From: an uncultured Erysipelotrichaceae bacterium
GTDB taxonomy: Bacteria > Bacillota_I > Bacilli_A > RF39 > UBA660
NCBI GenBank assembly: GCA_948439995.1
Contig: CAOJNP010000011.1
Span: 1 to 34,091, forward strand
Reading direction: 5' to 3'
DNA: 34,091 bases
Shown here in pieces: positions 23,646-31,914 of this stretch (the first letter of the stretch is position 1; each line of letters opens with the position of its first letter). Under the pieces are notes generated by a model, which saw nothing but the letters and a program-made list of their open reading frames with translations, did no database searches and was not told the DNA's origin. Made by a program: the position numbers and the translations under genes.

Positions 23646-25251
23646 AATTTACTGCTTCAATTTCAACTTTTGTACTAAATATTTTATCTTTATTTTGATC
23701 TTGATTCACTCCAGTTTCCAAAAATTCATATGTTATGTCATAAGTATAACTAGTATTACCTGGAATAATAATATTTTCTAAAATATAAGAATCTGCATTT
23801 GGAGCTACTATTCTAGATCTTTGTGTAATTCCATTTCTTTTTAATGAATAAACAAAATCACTCGCAGGATTGAATGTATTTTGTACATCTTTTAATTTAA
23901 TATTATAAATCATTGTTTTGTTTGTATTATTATTAATGGTAAATCTTTGTGTGTCACTCCATCCTGGAGCTATTTCAGTAATTGAGATTCCTTTAATATA
24001 AGATACATATAAAATTTGATTATTTGTTGAATCAATATTTACTTTATCGTCTCCAGATACGCTAACAGAACAGTTTTTTTCACACTTTCCATCTTCGTTG
24101 GTGTCAATATTTTTATCTGGTTTGTTGTCACCATTCGTATCAATGTTAATATCTGGTTTTCCATCTCCATCTATATCAATATTAATATTTGGGAATCCAT
24201 CATTGTTTGTATCGCAATTGATATCACAAATTCCATCGTTATTTGTATCTTGATTCATTGGATTTCTATCTGGCTTCCCATCTCCATCTGTGTCTACTGC
24301 AATATCTGGTGTTCCGTCTTTATCAATATCAATGTTAATATCTGGTTTGTTATCACCATTGGTATCAACGTTAATGTCTGGTTTTCCATCTCCATCTATA
24401 TCAATATTTATTTCTGGGAATCCATCGTCATCAATATCACAATTGATATCACAAATTCCATCATTATTTGTATCTTGGTTCATTGGATTTCTATCTGGCT
24501 TCCCATCGCCATCGGTATCTACTGCAATATCTGGTTTTCCATCTCCAGTAACATCAATATTCATATCTGGTTTCCCATCGCCATCGGTATCAATGTTAAT
24601 ATCTGGTTTCCCATCGCCATCGGTATCAATGTTAATATCTGGTTTTCCATCTCCATCAGTATCAATGTTAATATCTGGTTTTCCATCTCCATTGGTATCA
24701 ATATTAATATCTGGCTTTCCATCTCCATCTAAATCAATATTTATTTCTGGGAATCCATCATCATCGATGTCACAGTTAATATCACAGATTCCATCATTAT
24801 TTGTATCTTGGTTCGTTTTGTTAAAATCTGGTTTTCCATTGTTATTGGTATCAATATTAAAATGTGGAACTCGATCATTATTATAATCAATGTTAGTATC
24901 TGGCTTTCCATCTCCATCGGTATCACAATTGATATCACAGATTCCATCTCCATCTAAATCAATATTTAAATCAGCTTCCCCATCTCCATTGGTATCACAA
25001 TTTAAATCACATTTTCCATCACCATTCATGTCACAATTAATATCACATTTTTTTGGTTCATCTACTGATGATCCATATAACTTAATATAAGAATATGTAG
25101 TTCCTATCATTGCTAAGAAAATAATGATTATACATAGTACAACTATCGCTACTGTTTTTTTACGTGCAGACTCTTTTTCTTCTGCTAATAGTTCTTGATA
25201 TTGTTCTTCATAGTCTATATTATTTTCCATTGATTTATTATTACGTTCCAT
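23644..25251 (-). CDS. Membrane-anchored protein with 26 calcium-loop repeats and a TasA-like C-terminal domain
   Basis: 535 residues. A charged N-terminal tail (1-32), then one membrane helix at about 33-50 ending GTTYSYIK, a SipW-type signal variant. Residues 74-394 are 26 tandem units of consensus D-x-[DN]-x-D-G-x-x-D-x-N-[IVC], the DxDxDG loop used for calcium in thrombospondin type 3 and dockerin repeats. Several units carry paired Cys (ICDINC). The C-terminal about 140 residues are beta-rich, with IAPGWSDTQRFTI and a final NQDQNKDKIFS, like the other TasA-type proteins here. ATG 25249-25251 follows AAGGATGAT. Probably an extended calcium-stiffened stalk outside the cell, possibly a matrix or fibre part. 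Whether SipW cuts it is unproven. Confidence 0.8.
   Translation of the reverse strand: MERNNKSMENNIDYEEQYQELLAEEKESARKKTVAIVVLCIIIIFLAMIGTTYSYIKLYGSSVDEPKKCDINCDMNGDGKCDLNCDTNGDGEADLNIDLDGDGICDINCDTDGDGKPDTNIDYNNDRVPHFNIDTNNNGKPDFNKTNQDTNNDGICDINCDIDDDGFPEINIDLDGDGKPDINIDTNGDGKPDINIDTDGDGKPDINIDTDGDGKPDINIDTDGDGKPDMNIDVTGDGKPDIAVDTDGDGKPDRNPMNQDTNNDGICDINCDIDDDGFPEINIDIDGDGKPDINVDTNGDNKPDINIDIDKDGTPDIAVDTDGDGKPDRNPMNQDTNNDGICDINCDTNNDGFPNINIDIDGDGKPDINIDTNGDNKPDKNIDTNEDGKCEKNCSVSVSGDDKVNIDSTNNQILYVSYIKGISITEIAPGWSDTQRFTINNNTNKTMIYNIKLKDVQNTFNPASDFVYSLKRNGITQRSRIVAPNADSYILENIIIPGNTSYTYDITYEFLETGVNQDQNKDKIFSTKVEIEAVN
24070..25032 (-). repeat. 36-bp tandem repeat array coding the calcium-loop units
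   Basis: 26 in-frame units, mostly 36 bp; three units have 9 extra bases coding TNQ or MNQ. There is a higher-order pattern: the block starting DTNNDGICDINC recurs three times (units 7, 16 and 22), each time followed by a [DN]DGFP unit. Units 9-13 are nearly identical. This indicates growth by unequal exchange. Confidence 0.9.
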
Positions 25252-25286
25252 AAATCATCCTTCTTTCGGTTCTCTATTCTGTTTTG

Positions 25287-25316
25287 ATTATAGCATATTC
25301 TGTTATTTTCTTGCAA
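25287..25316 (-). promoter_or_regulatory. Promoter of the calcium-repeat protein gene
   Basis: Minus strand TTGCAA (25311-25316), 18 bp, TATAAT (25287-25292) with an extended TGC. A consensus-like, probably strong promoter. Confidence 0.7.
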
Positions 25317-25397
25317 GAATATCAGATTAAAATTCTTCTTTATTTTAAAATTATTTTATTTCTTTACTATTTTTTTTCTTTTTCTTAATTTTATTCC

Positions 25398-25430
25398 AAA
25401 AAAAATCTATCATATAGATAGATTTTTTTT
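25398..25430 (-). terminator. Terminator of the TasA-like gene
   Basis: A8TCTATC, 5-base loop, GATAGAT8: perfect 14-bp stem ending in eight T. Works on either strand by symmetry; it follows the 25440 gene. Confidence 0.9.
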
Positions 25431-25439
25431 CATTCACGA

Positions 25440-26084
25440 TTATGCTTTTGGAGCAAAACTCATTGCTACACTAAATGTTTTACCTTGTTCACTATTTTGA
25501 TCAGCATCTTCGTCATTGATATATTCGATAACTAAATAATAAGTATCATCTGTGCTAGGTGTAATTGTAATATCTGTAGTAACAGGTGTAGTTCCTGTAA
25601 ATGTACCAGTCTTAACAGCTGTTCCTGCATTTGTTACATCACATGTCATAGCATCAGAATACTTTGTAATGCTTCCATCTACTACAGCTTGTGGATTTGA
25701 TTCTGTACAAGTAACTCCATTTGTAGCTACATTAGCTGTAGATACTTTATATAAACTATATTGAATATGATTTCCAAAATCTGTAACACTTGGAGTTAGC
25801 GTTAATGTTCCTGTAACACTTTCTGCATCCGCAGCTCCACTTCCTTTTACTGTAACGGTTTTTAATGCTTTGTATCCTGGATAAACGGTTCCTTCAGGAC
25901 TTACATTGCTTCCCATATCCATTACTGCACTTGCTAATGTTTGTGTTTTAACAGTTGTTGTATTATTTTCATTATTACTTGTAGTTACACTTGCTGTAAA
26001 GTATGCAAATGTCGCACCTACCACTGCTACTAATAATGTAGCTACTGCAATTACAGTTAATAAAATTGTATTTTTCTTTTCCAT
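25440..26084 (-). CDS. TasA/camelysin-like secreted protein with SipW-type signal
   Basis: 214 residues from ATG 26082-26084, preceded by AAGGAGG. A TTG 19 codons upstream lies on the promoter and is rejected. The signal MEKKNTILLTVIAVATLLVA ends VVGATFAYFTA, a textbook SipW-dependent signal. The mature part is rich in Thr, Val and Ser and poor in Lys, with a YYLVIEYIN strand and a closing D-x-D-Q-N-x-x-x-G-K-x-F-S pattern. Codon use favours more GC-containing codons than its neighbours, as in highly expressed genes. It has its own strong promoter and terminator. Likely a major surface or fibre subunit processed by SipW. Confidence 0.8.
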   Translation of the reverse strand: MEKKNTILLTVIAVATLLVAVVGATFAYFTASVTTSNNENNTTTVKTQTLASAVMDMGSNVSPEGTVYPGYKALKTVTVKGSGAADAESVTGTLTLTPSVTDFGNHIQYSLYKVSTANVATNGVTCTESNPQAVVDGSITKYSDAMTCDVTNAGTAVKTGTFTGTTPVTTDITITPSTDDTYYLVIEYINDEDADQNSEQGKTFSVAMSFAPKA

Positions 26085-26112
26085 GACTCTCTGTATCCTC
26101 CTTACAATATCA

Positions 26113-26141
26113 ATATTAGCAAAAGTCTTTTTTGAATTCAA
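26113..26141 (-). promoter_or_regulatory. Promoter of the TasA-like gene
   Basis: Minus strand TTGAAT (26136-26141), 17 bp, TAATAT (26113-26118) with TGC just before it. The stretch 26142-26324 holds nothing else I can see. Confidence 0.6.
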
Positions 26142-26324
26142 GTATTTTTTCTAATTATCCACTTATTTTACTTTATTTTTTTGCTTTCATAACTGATATT
26201 TCAATTTTAATTAACAAATGTGCCCATATCATAAGATTATTTTAAACAGCGATTAAAATTAATTTTATTCTTTACATAGTAAGAATTAAGCTTATTCAAT
26301 ATTTTTTCCTTGTTTTTATATATC

Positions 26325-26353
26325 AAAAACGCACACTTCCTAAAATGTGTGCG
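26325..26353 (-). terminator. Terminator of tRNA-Cys
   Basis: Minus strand CGCACAC, 10-base loop, GTGTGCG, TTTTT. The most GC-rich stem in the intergenic regions here. Confidence 0.9.
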
Positions 26354-26367
26354 AGTTTAAACCTTAA

Positions 26368-26441
26368 TGGAGGAGCCTACCGGATTTGAACCGGTGCTGA
26401 CGGAGTTGCAGTCCGTTGCCTTACCACTTGGCTAAAGCTCC
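26368..26441 (-). tRNA. trnC: tRNA-Cys (anticodon GCA)
   Basis: 74 nt with a full cloverleaf. Acceptor GGAGCTT pairs with AGGCTCC (one G-T). D-arm AGCCAAGTGGTAAGGCA. Anticodon stem ACGGA/TCCGT around CTGCAAC, anticodon GCA. T-arm CCGGTTCAAATCCGG. Discriminator base T (U73), the key identity base for cysteinyl-tRNA synthetase; CCA is encoded. It is a single-gene unit with its own promoter and terminator. Confidence 0.97.
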
Positions 26442-26457
26442 ATTTCTTATATTCACT

Positions 26458-26486
26458 ATTTTAATATAAACAATAATGTTTGTCAA
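26458..26486 (-). promoter_or_regulatory. tRNA-Cys promoter
   Basis: Minus strand TTGACA (26481-26486), 17 bp, TAAAAT (26458-26463), 16 bases before the tRNA 5' end. Confidence 0.75.
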
Positions 26487-26657
26487 AGAATACTTATTAT
26501 AATATATGTAAGGAAAAATTTATTTATACTAAATTACAATAAAGCTGAACAAAAAATAATATTATTATGAAATTACTTTATTTACATATGATTTATAATT
26601 TTGCTGATTTCTTAAATTGGAATAAACCATTAATGTATTAAGTAATTATTTATTTGA

Positions 26658-26686
26658 TTACATTTAAAAATAAATGTAAGTTTTTT
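26658..26686 (+). terminator. Orphan plus-strand terminator-like hairpin
   Basis: TTACATTTA, AAAA, TAAATGTAA, G, TTTTTT: perfect 9-bp stem with a T run on the plus strand only. No plus-strand gene precedes it. The gene-free stretch 26487-26695 otherwise shows nothing clear. Confidence 0.5.
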
Positions 26687-26691
26687 AATTA

Positions 26692-26749
26692 TATAAAAAG
26701 AAGAATGATTAACAATATATGGATATAAGATGTTTTTCATTCTTCTTTT
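26692..26749 (-). terminator. Terminator of the 26764-28371 gene
   Basis: Minus strand AAAAGAAGAATGA and TCATTCTTCTTTT, a perfect 13-bp stem with a loop of about 28 bases and a short T run. Confidence 0.7.
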
Positions 26750-26763
26750 CAAAACGTTTTAAA

Positions 26764-28371
26764 TTATTCTTTTAAGTTTATAATATATCTTTGATCTCGA
26801 ATGGTTATTAATAAATCTATTTTACTAGCATTTAATATTTCAGCAGTTGTTTCTAAAATTACACCCTTTTGATAAGTCTGTGACGTTTGATTCTTTGCTT
26901 CTGCAATTTTTTTACTTCCATCATAACTTGTATATTGAACACTTAAAAAATGTTCTGGAAATAATCGACTGGTTCTAGCTGTTTTATAATAATCAGTTGT
27001 GTGATCAATCATGTATTCCCCTTCTAATATTAACAGTGTCGTGTTACCAGAATTGGCTGATACTTTTTCTGTTAAAGAACGGCAATCTTTTTCATTACAT
27101 TGATTGTATTGGTAGGAATAATGATTTGTGATATTGTAATTTTTAATTTGAAACGAACTATAACCAATATTAGTACCATCAAATGTTAATATTTTTCCTA
27201 ACTTCGTTTCTTTTTTTATTTTTATATCAATTGCTTGATAGGGTTTTAATGATACCGTTTTATATTCTGGTGCAATACTTCCTAATTGATATGCAATTTG
27301 TTCTAATATTTTTAAGGTATATTCTTTTCCTAATTCTTTTTTTTGTAATTCATAGACTAAAACATAATTATTTTCTGTATTATTTTTTAAAACAGTATCT
27401 TGTCTCATTGGTAATCCATAATCTAAAAAATAACCTGCTCGATCTAATATTGGATAAACTCTTCGTTCTTCTAATTCAATAAAAAAGCTATTATAGTCAA
27501 AAGTTTGATTTTCTTTTCCTTTATTATTAATATTCAATTTTAAAACCAAATAGTATTTGTCTTCTTTAAATGTTTTTCCACTATAGTCACGATTTGTGAC
27601 CATACTATCTAAAACTTTAATATTTAAATTATTATGACTAAGTGTTTGACTTTGTTTATATGTTTTATGATAAACTTCAAAGTTTAAATATATAAATGTT
27701 CCAATTATAATCGTACCAATTGCACATAAAATGGAAAAAATAAATCGATTTTCTTGAATATAATATTTTATTTCTCGTATGAATCTTCTGATATTTCGCT
27801 TCCATTTATATTCATCAATATTTATGTTAAATTCAAATTCTTCTGCATCATAATTTGTAATTTCTAATTCTTGTAAATCTGTTTCAAAATTAAATTTTTT
27901 AATATCAAAACCGATCCCACGAAATAAAGTAAAAGCAATAAAAATAAATTGTGGTAAATAAAACAAATAAGATATGTCACGATATGCTCTTGCAGCAGTT
28001 GCTTCCATGGTTTTCATTTCCATATTACTTAGGATTCCATGTGTAATACCGATTAAAACAAAAATCATAACATAAAAGATAATTAATAAATAATAATATT
28101 TAGTAGATTTTTCTTTTTCTTTCATTAGAAAGTAAATAAAGATTCCTACAATTAAAATAAAAATTACCGCAAAATACATGAAATAATTAATAAAGGTTCC
28201 TGCTATGTTAGAAACAGAGGTGAAATAATTCGCATTAATATAATCTGAAAAAAATTGAACAATATCTCCTGTACGTAATAATAAATAAATCATTGGAATT
28301 GCTAATAACATATGGATGATACGGAAATGTTTGATCAAAAATGCATATGGTTTTTTTAGTATCATATTCAT
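26764..28371 (-). CDS. Polytopic membrane protein with extracellular C-terminal domain, unknown
   Basis: 535 residues. Membrane segments at about 18-35, 60-82, 92-112, 133-152 and 211-232, with a charged cytoplasmic loop at about 153-205 (including ELEITNYDAEEFEFNIN). The last 300 residues should be outside; their LDSMVTNRDYSGK and KYYLVLKLNINNKGKENQTF pattern resembles DUF4352/Telobox-like exported domains that often follow membrane helices. The first ATG is only three bases from GAGGG; the ATG two codons later (28363-28365) has better spacing and may be the true start. CNEKDC may form a disulphide. Function unknown. Confidence 0.7.
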   Translation of the reverse strand: MNMILKKPYAFLIKHFRIIHMLLAIPMIYLLLRTGDIVQFFSDYINANYFTSVSNIAGTFINYFMYFAVIFILIVGIFIYFLMKEKEKSTKYYYLLIIFYVMIFVLIGITHGILSNMEMKTMEATAARAYRDISYLFYLPQFIFIAFTLFRGIGFDIKKFNFETDLQELEITNYDAEEFEFNINIDEYKWKRNIRRFIREIKYYIQENRFIFSILCAIGTIIIGTFIYLNFEVYHKTYKQSQTLSHNNLNIKVLDSMVTNRDYSGKTFKEDKYYLVLKLNINNKGKENQTFDYNSFFIELEERRVYPILDRAGYFLDYGLPMRQDTVLKNNTENNYVLVYELQKKELGKEYTLKILEQIAYQLGSIAPEYKTVSLKPYQAIDIKIKKETKLGKILTFDGTNIGYSSFQIKNYNITNHYSYQYNQCNEKDCRSLTEKVSANSGNTTLLILEGEYMIDHTTDYYKTARTSRLFPEHFLSVQYTSYDGSKKIAEAKNQTSQTYQKGVILETTAEILNASKIDLLITIRDQRYIINLKE

Positions 28372-28395
28372 CTACCCTCTTTTCTTTATTATAAC

Positions 28396-28428
28396 AAAAA
28401 AAAATATGAAAACTAGTCCATATTTTTT
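28396..28428 (-). terminator. Terminator of the LysM gene
   Basis: Minus strand AAAAAATATG, 10-base loop, CATATTTTTT, further T. Overlaps the stop codon region. Confidence 0.75.
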
Positions 28429-28879
28429 ATCTTATTTTGTTTACTAATATTTGTCCAGATTGTAAATAAATCGTTGAGTTGTTATCCAATAATTTATTTT
28501 TGCTTATTTTAAACATTCCTGATACTGTATCCAAAGTGTCTCCATCTTTGGTAATATAATAACTGTACTCGCTTTTTGGAATTAATATTTCTTGTCCTGG
28601 ATATATAAAATCATCCATTTCTAATCCATTTAAGCTAGCTAAGAGTTCTGGATTTATATTATAACGTCTAGCAATTCCATATAAAGAATCTCCTGATTCT
28701 ATTGTATAGTATGAAAAATAAGTATTGGTATTTTTGGGAACAATAATATCCATTCCAGCTCTAACGGAATCAGAATAATAAATATTATTTAAATCTTTTA
28801 AAGTACTTTCATTGGTTGAGAATTTTTTGGCGACACTTTTTAAAGTATCTCCAGGTTTTAAACGATATTGGTCAAACAT
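28427..28879 (-). CDS. Triple LysM protein without signal peptide
   Basis: 150 residues made almost wholly of three LysM domains: about 5-49 (YRLKPGDTLKSVAKKFSTNE), 57-102 (YTIESGDSLYGIARRYNINP) and 106-149 (YYITKDGDTLDTVSGMF). LysM binds N-acetylglucosamine polymers such as peptidoglycan. No signal peptide or membrane segment is present, which recalls spore coat/cortex LysM proteins that assemble from the mother-cell side, though this is only an analogy. ATG 28877-28879 follows AGGAGTGA. Confidence 0.88.
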   Translation of the reverse strand: MFDQYRLKPGDTLKSVAKKFSTNESTLKDLNNIYYSDSVRAGMDIIVPKNTNTYFSYYTIESGDSLYGIARRYNINPELLASLNGLEMDDFIYPGQEILIPKSEYSYYITKDGDTLDTVSGMFKISKNKLLDNNSTIYLQSGQILVNKIR

Positions 28880-28955
28880 AACAAATCACTCCTAGTATAA
28901 AGTATGTAACTCTTTTTATTTGGTTCTTTTTATTATATTAGGAAAAGAAAAGAAC

Positions 28956-30107
28956 TTATTGTATAAAAATCATATTTTTATAATTAAAGTTCCATTCAAA
29001 ATAACTCATCAATAATATTTCTCCCGTTGCTTCACTATATAAATATAAAGATTCATCGGCAAGATAATAAATTTTATCTTCTTCTATCTTCACTATTTCT
29101 TTTACATTTTGATTACTTATTTTCTTTTTCAAAGGACAATCTAAGTATTTTACATATAATCCATCCTTTATTTCATATTGATATATTTCTTTTTTTTCAA
29201 AAGCATAACGGTTAGACGTTAACTTATTTAGACTAATTTTTTCCCATTCCCCATTTTTTAAAATTTTTCCATCTTTTGCTTCTGTCCCAATTTTTCGCAT
29301 TTTTTTCTTTTTTGGAAGAAATTCCCATTCTGTTTTGGTCTTCTTGTCTACATAAAATAAAGAATTTTTATCACTTCCTAAATAATATCCATCGAAATAA
29401 ATGCTTTCCTTTAATTTCCAAGTTTTTTTACTACCATCTTTTAGATTAATGATATAAAATTTATTAAAATAATAGGATTCTTGATAATCTGGTATGATTA
29501 AAAATTCGTTGATTTGAGCTATATTATTAATATTATAAATATCTTTTTCAAACAATTTAATATTTTCTTTCTGTTTTTTATTAATTCGATAAAATCCTTT
29601 ATAATTCCAAATATAAAAAGTTTGATCGTTTAAATATTTTATATCAATTTTTTCATAATTGTCTTTTAAAATTTCTCTGGATTCAAAAAATTGAGAGTCT
29701 ATTTTTTCTTTTATTTCATCTGGTATTAGATGGTAATCAATTGTGTTTTTTTCTTCCATGCATTGTGGATATGTTTTTAGTTTAGAACTTTTTGGTATGA
29801 TACATGTTACATTTTTCTCTTGTATCAATTCTACTTCTTCTATTAATTTTCTTTTTTGATTGTAAGAATGTTTCACTACAAAATACCATTTTTGATCATT
29901 TTTTGTAATTTCAAAAGAATATACTTTTAATTCTTTATTATAGGTCTCAAGAATTTCAAAATCATTTTTAAAATATCTTTTTACATAATTTTTAGGTCGA
30001 AACAGAAAATACCCCATTATTAAAATAATAAGAAGTAAAACTAAAAAAGCGTTTCTTCTTCTTTTTTGTTTGATTTTTCTTATTTTATTCTTGGATGCTT
30101 TGAGCAT
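28956..30107 (-). CDS. Membrane-anchored protein with repeated beta-strand pattern, unknown
   Basis: 383 residues. Very basic start (KASKNKIRKIKQKRRR), one membrane helix at about 19-37, then an extracytoplasmic part with recurring short strands (TFYIWNYKGFYRIN, FYIINLKDG, SLFYVDKK, KIYYLADESLYLYSEATGE) that suggest a beta-propeller. Two Cys (CIIPK and PQCMEE) could pair. ATG 30105-30107 lies inside the end of the upstream PH-like gene (23-base overlap), so the two are translationally coupled. Confidence 0.7.
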   Translation of the reverse strand: MLKASKNKIRKIKQKRRRNAFLVLLLIILIMGYFLFRPKNYVKRYFKNDFEILETYNKELKVYSFEITKNDQKWYFVVKHSYNQKRKLIEEVELIQEKNVTCIIPKSSKLKTYPQCMEEKNTIDYHLIPDEIKEKIDSQFFESREILKDNYEKIDIKYLNDQTFYIWNYKGFYRINKKQKENIKLFEKDIYNINNIAQINEFLIIPDYQESYYFNKFYIINLKDGSKKTWKLKESIYFDGYYLGSDKNSLFYVDKKTKTEWEFLPKKKKMRKIGTEAKDGKILKNGEWEKISLNKLTSNRYAFEKKEIYQYEIKDGLYVKYLDCPLKKKISNQNVKEIVKIEEDKIYYLADESLYLYSEATGEILLMSYFEWNFNYKNMIFIQ

Positions 30108-30528
30108 ATTTTTTCTTCTCTTCCATCATAAATTCAGTAATATTGGTTTCAATTTCTGGTAAGCTTTTTTTGGCTAAGTTAGTAATTTCTACTACTTCTT
30201 TTACTGTATCAATTGTCACCTTTCCCCAAATTAATCCTTGATAGACTTGCATATCATTAAATAGATCAGGCGTAATGGAAGTAAGAAGATATCCAAATAA
30301 TACTCTTTTTTGTCCAATTAATAATCTTTTATTTGTAATAGCAACAATGCAAGTTGAAAAGACATCACTAAATGTTGAATTTTTTTGTCCTGGAAATGCA
30401 TATTGTACAAATTCTCCGGGATTTAAATGACTTTCTATTACTTTAGCGTGTTTTTTTAATCTCCACCATGTTATTGTTGTTGGATATTTCTTTTTAAATA
30501 AGTTTACTTGATCATATATTACTCCCAT
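30085..30528 (-). CDS. Bacterial PH-like domain protein
   Basis: 147 residues. The core HLNPGEFVQYAFPGQKNS, then STCIVAITNKRLLIGQK and the IDTVKEV strand, follow the YokE/bPH-type bacterial pleckstrin-homology pattern: a beta barrel with a T-[ND]-x-R-L-L strand. No signal or membrane helix. Ligand unknown. ATG 30526-30528 follows GAGGTG. First gene of a pair with the membrane protein 28956-30107. Confidence 0.65.
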   Translation of the reverse strand: MGVIYDQVNLFKKKYPTTITWWRLKKHAKVIESHLNPGEFVQYAFPGQKNSTFSDVFSTCIVAITNKRLLIGQKRVLFGYLLTSITPDLFNDMQVYQGLIWGKVTIDTVKEVVEITNLAKKSLPEIETNITEFMMEEKKKYAQSIQE

Positions 30529-30547
30529 TATTACACCTCATGCTCTT

Positions 30548-30576
30548 ATTTTATAATTTTTTTTTGGAATAGGCAA
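30548..30576 (-). promoter_or_regulatory. Promoter of the PH-like/membrane protein pair
   Basis: Minus strand TTGCCT (30571-30576), 17 bp, TAAAAT (30548-30553), starting next to the proS stop. Confidence 0.5.
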
Positions 30577-31857
30577 TTAAATAGAAATATTGTTGAAATA
30601 TTTTATTATTTCATTTTTATCAATAAAGTCTTTTTCTCCAGTTGCTATGTCTTCTATTTCATAAATGTTGCCATCAAATTTATTACCGATTACTATCATT
30701 CTTGGAGTTCCTAATACAAATACATCGTTAATTCGATTGCCTATTGTTAAATTTTCTCGATCATCTAAAATAGCACTAATGTTATTCTCACATAAATTAT
30801 TATATAATTCTTCTGCAACTTCTTGATTTTTTTCATTTGCAATGATTTGAACTTTGTATGGTGCTATTTGATAAGGTAAAGCAAAGCCTTTTATTTTGTC
30901 ATTTTCTTTTATGACATTATTTTCTATTAGACAGGCAATAATTCGTCCGAGTCCAATGCCATAGCATCCCATAAAATATGGCTTATCCTCTCCATTTTCG
31001 TCTTTAAAATATAATTTCATACTTTCAGAATATTTAGTTCCTAATTGAAAATTATTTCCCAATTCTACGGAATTGTATTCTTTTAATACTTGATCATCTT
31101 TAATATTTAATTGTTTTAAATATTCCTCTTTATTTTCAAATTCTAAAACTTCTTTATTCATTCCCAAATCTTGAGATTCATCGTATAAAATTTTATCTTC
31201 TCCTAAATTGGTTATAGCTTGAAATTCTTCTGCTACTTTTCCACCTATCACACCGTTATCGCTGATGGTAGGAATAATTTTTATTCCTAATCTTTTAAAT
31301 ATATTTAGATATGCATCATGCATTAAATGATATGTTTTTTGCATGTCACTTTCTGATTTATCAAAAGAATAAGCATCCATCATAACGAATGTTCTAGGTC
31401 TAAAAAGATATCCTCTTGCTCTTATTTCTTTTCGAAATTTTTCTCCGATTTGATAGTAAACTGCTGGTAAGTTTTTATAAGAATTCAAACGATTCGCTCC
31501 AAAAAGAGTTGCACATTCTTCAGCAGTAGGTGCAAGACCATATTCTCCTAAATTATTGTTTAATGTAAACATAATATCTCCATCTTTTGTATAGGTATCC
31601 CAACGATTTGATTGACACCAAATTTTCTTTGGTTGTAATTTTGGAAATTCCACTTGAATACATCCTACTTTATCTAATTCTTCAATGATGATGTTTTCAA
31701 CATTTCTTTCTAATTTTGTCCATAAATTTCCATAACCATAAATTCCACTTTCAAACTGATATAACTCTCCTAATTTCATTAAAATATCTTGGCCTGAATA
31801 ATTTTTATCAATGTCATTTAAATTTATTTTTCTAATATTTAATTTACTTAATCTCAT
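30577..31857 (-). CDS. proS: Prolyl-tRNA synthetase lacking the editing insert
   Basis: 426 residues. Class II synthetase charging tRNA-Pro. Motif 2 region FRKEIRARGYLFRPRTFVMMDAYSFD, LAPTAEE ahead of it, and motif 3 GCYGIGLGRIIACL are all present. A C-terminal anticodon-binding domain (QIAPYKVQII, then LDDRENLTIGNRIND) follows. Bacterial ProRS with the INS editing domain is about 570 residues; here only about 65 residues of linker separate motifs 2 and 3, so the cis-editing domain that removes Ala-tRNA-Pro is absent. ATG 31855-31857 follows AAGGAAC. Controlled by a T-box just upstream. Confidence 0.93.
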   Translation of the reverse strand: MRLSKLNIRKINLNDIDKNYSGQDILMKLGELYQFESGIYGYGNLWTKLERNVENIIIEELDKVGCIQVEFPKLQPKKIWCQSNRWDTYTKDGDIMFTLNNNLGEYGLAPTAEECATLFGANRLNSYKNLPAVYYQIGEKFRKEIRARGYLFRPRTFVMMDAYSFDKSESDMQKTYHLMHDAYLNIFKRLGIKIIPTISDNGVIGGKVAEEFQAITNLGEDKILYDESQDLGMNKEVLEFENKEEYLKQLNIKDDQVLKEYNSVELGNNFQLGTKYSESMKLYFKDENGEDKPYFMGCYGIGLGRIIACLIENNVIKENDKIKGFALPYQIAPYKVQIIANEKNQEVAEELYNNLCENNISAILDDRENLTIGNRINDVFVLGTPRMIVIGNKFDGNIYEIEDIATGEKDFIDKNEIIKYFNNISI

Positions 31858-31914
31858 TTTTTCGTTCCTTTCTTTTTTTAATTATATTATTTTCCGATTC
31901 TTTCAATCCCTTAT

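Noticed and set aside
24070-25032. CRISPR-like regular DNA repeats
   Set aside because: The repeats are in frame, code for conserved D-x-D-x-D-G units, have no unique spacers, and no cas genes are nearby.
24250-25090. Long plus-strand and alternative minus-strand open frames over the calcium repeats
   Set aside because: They mirror the 36-bp repeat unit of the real gene, have no ribosome site, and encode low-complexity repeats with no sensible fold.
26085-26141. TTG start for the TasA-like gene
   Set aside because: It lies on the -35 box of the promoter and would put 19 basic residues ahead of a good signal peptide.
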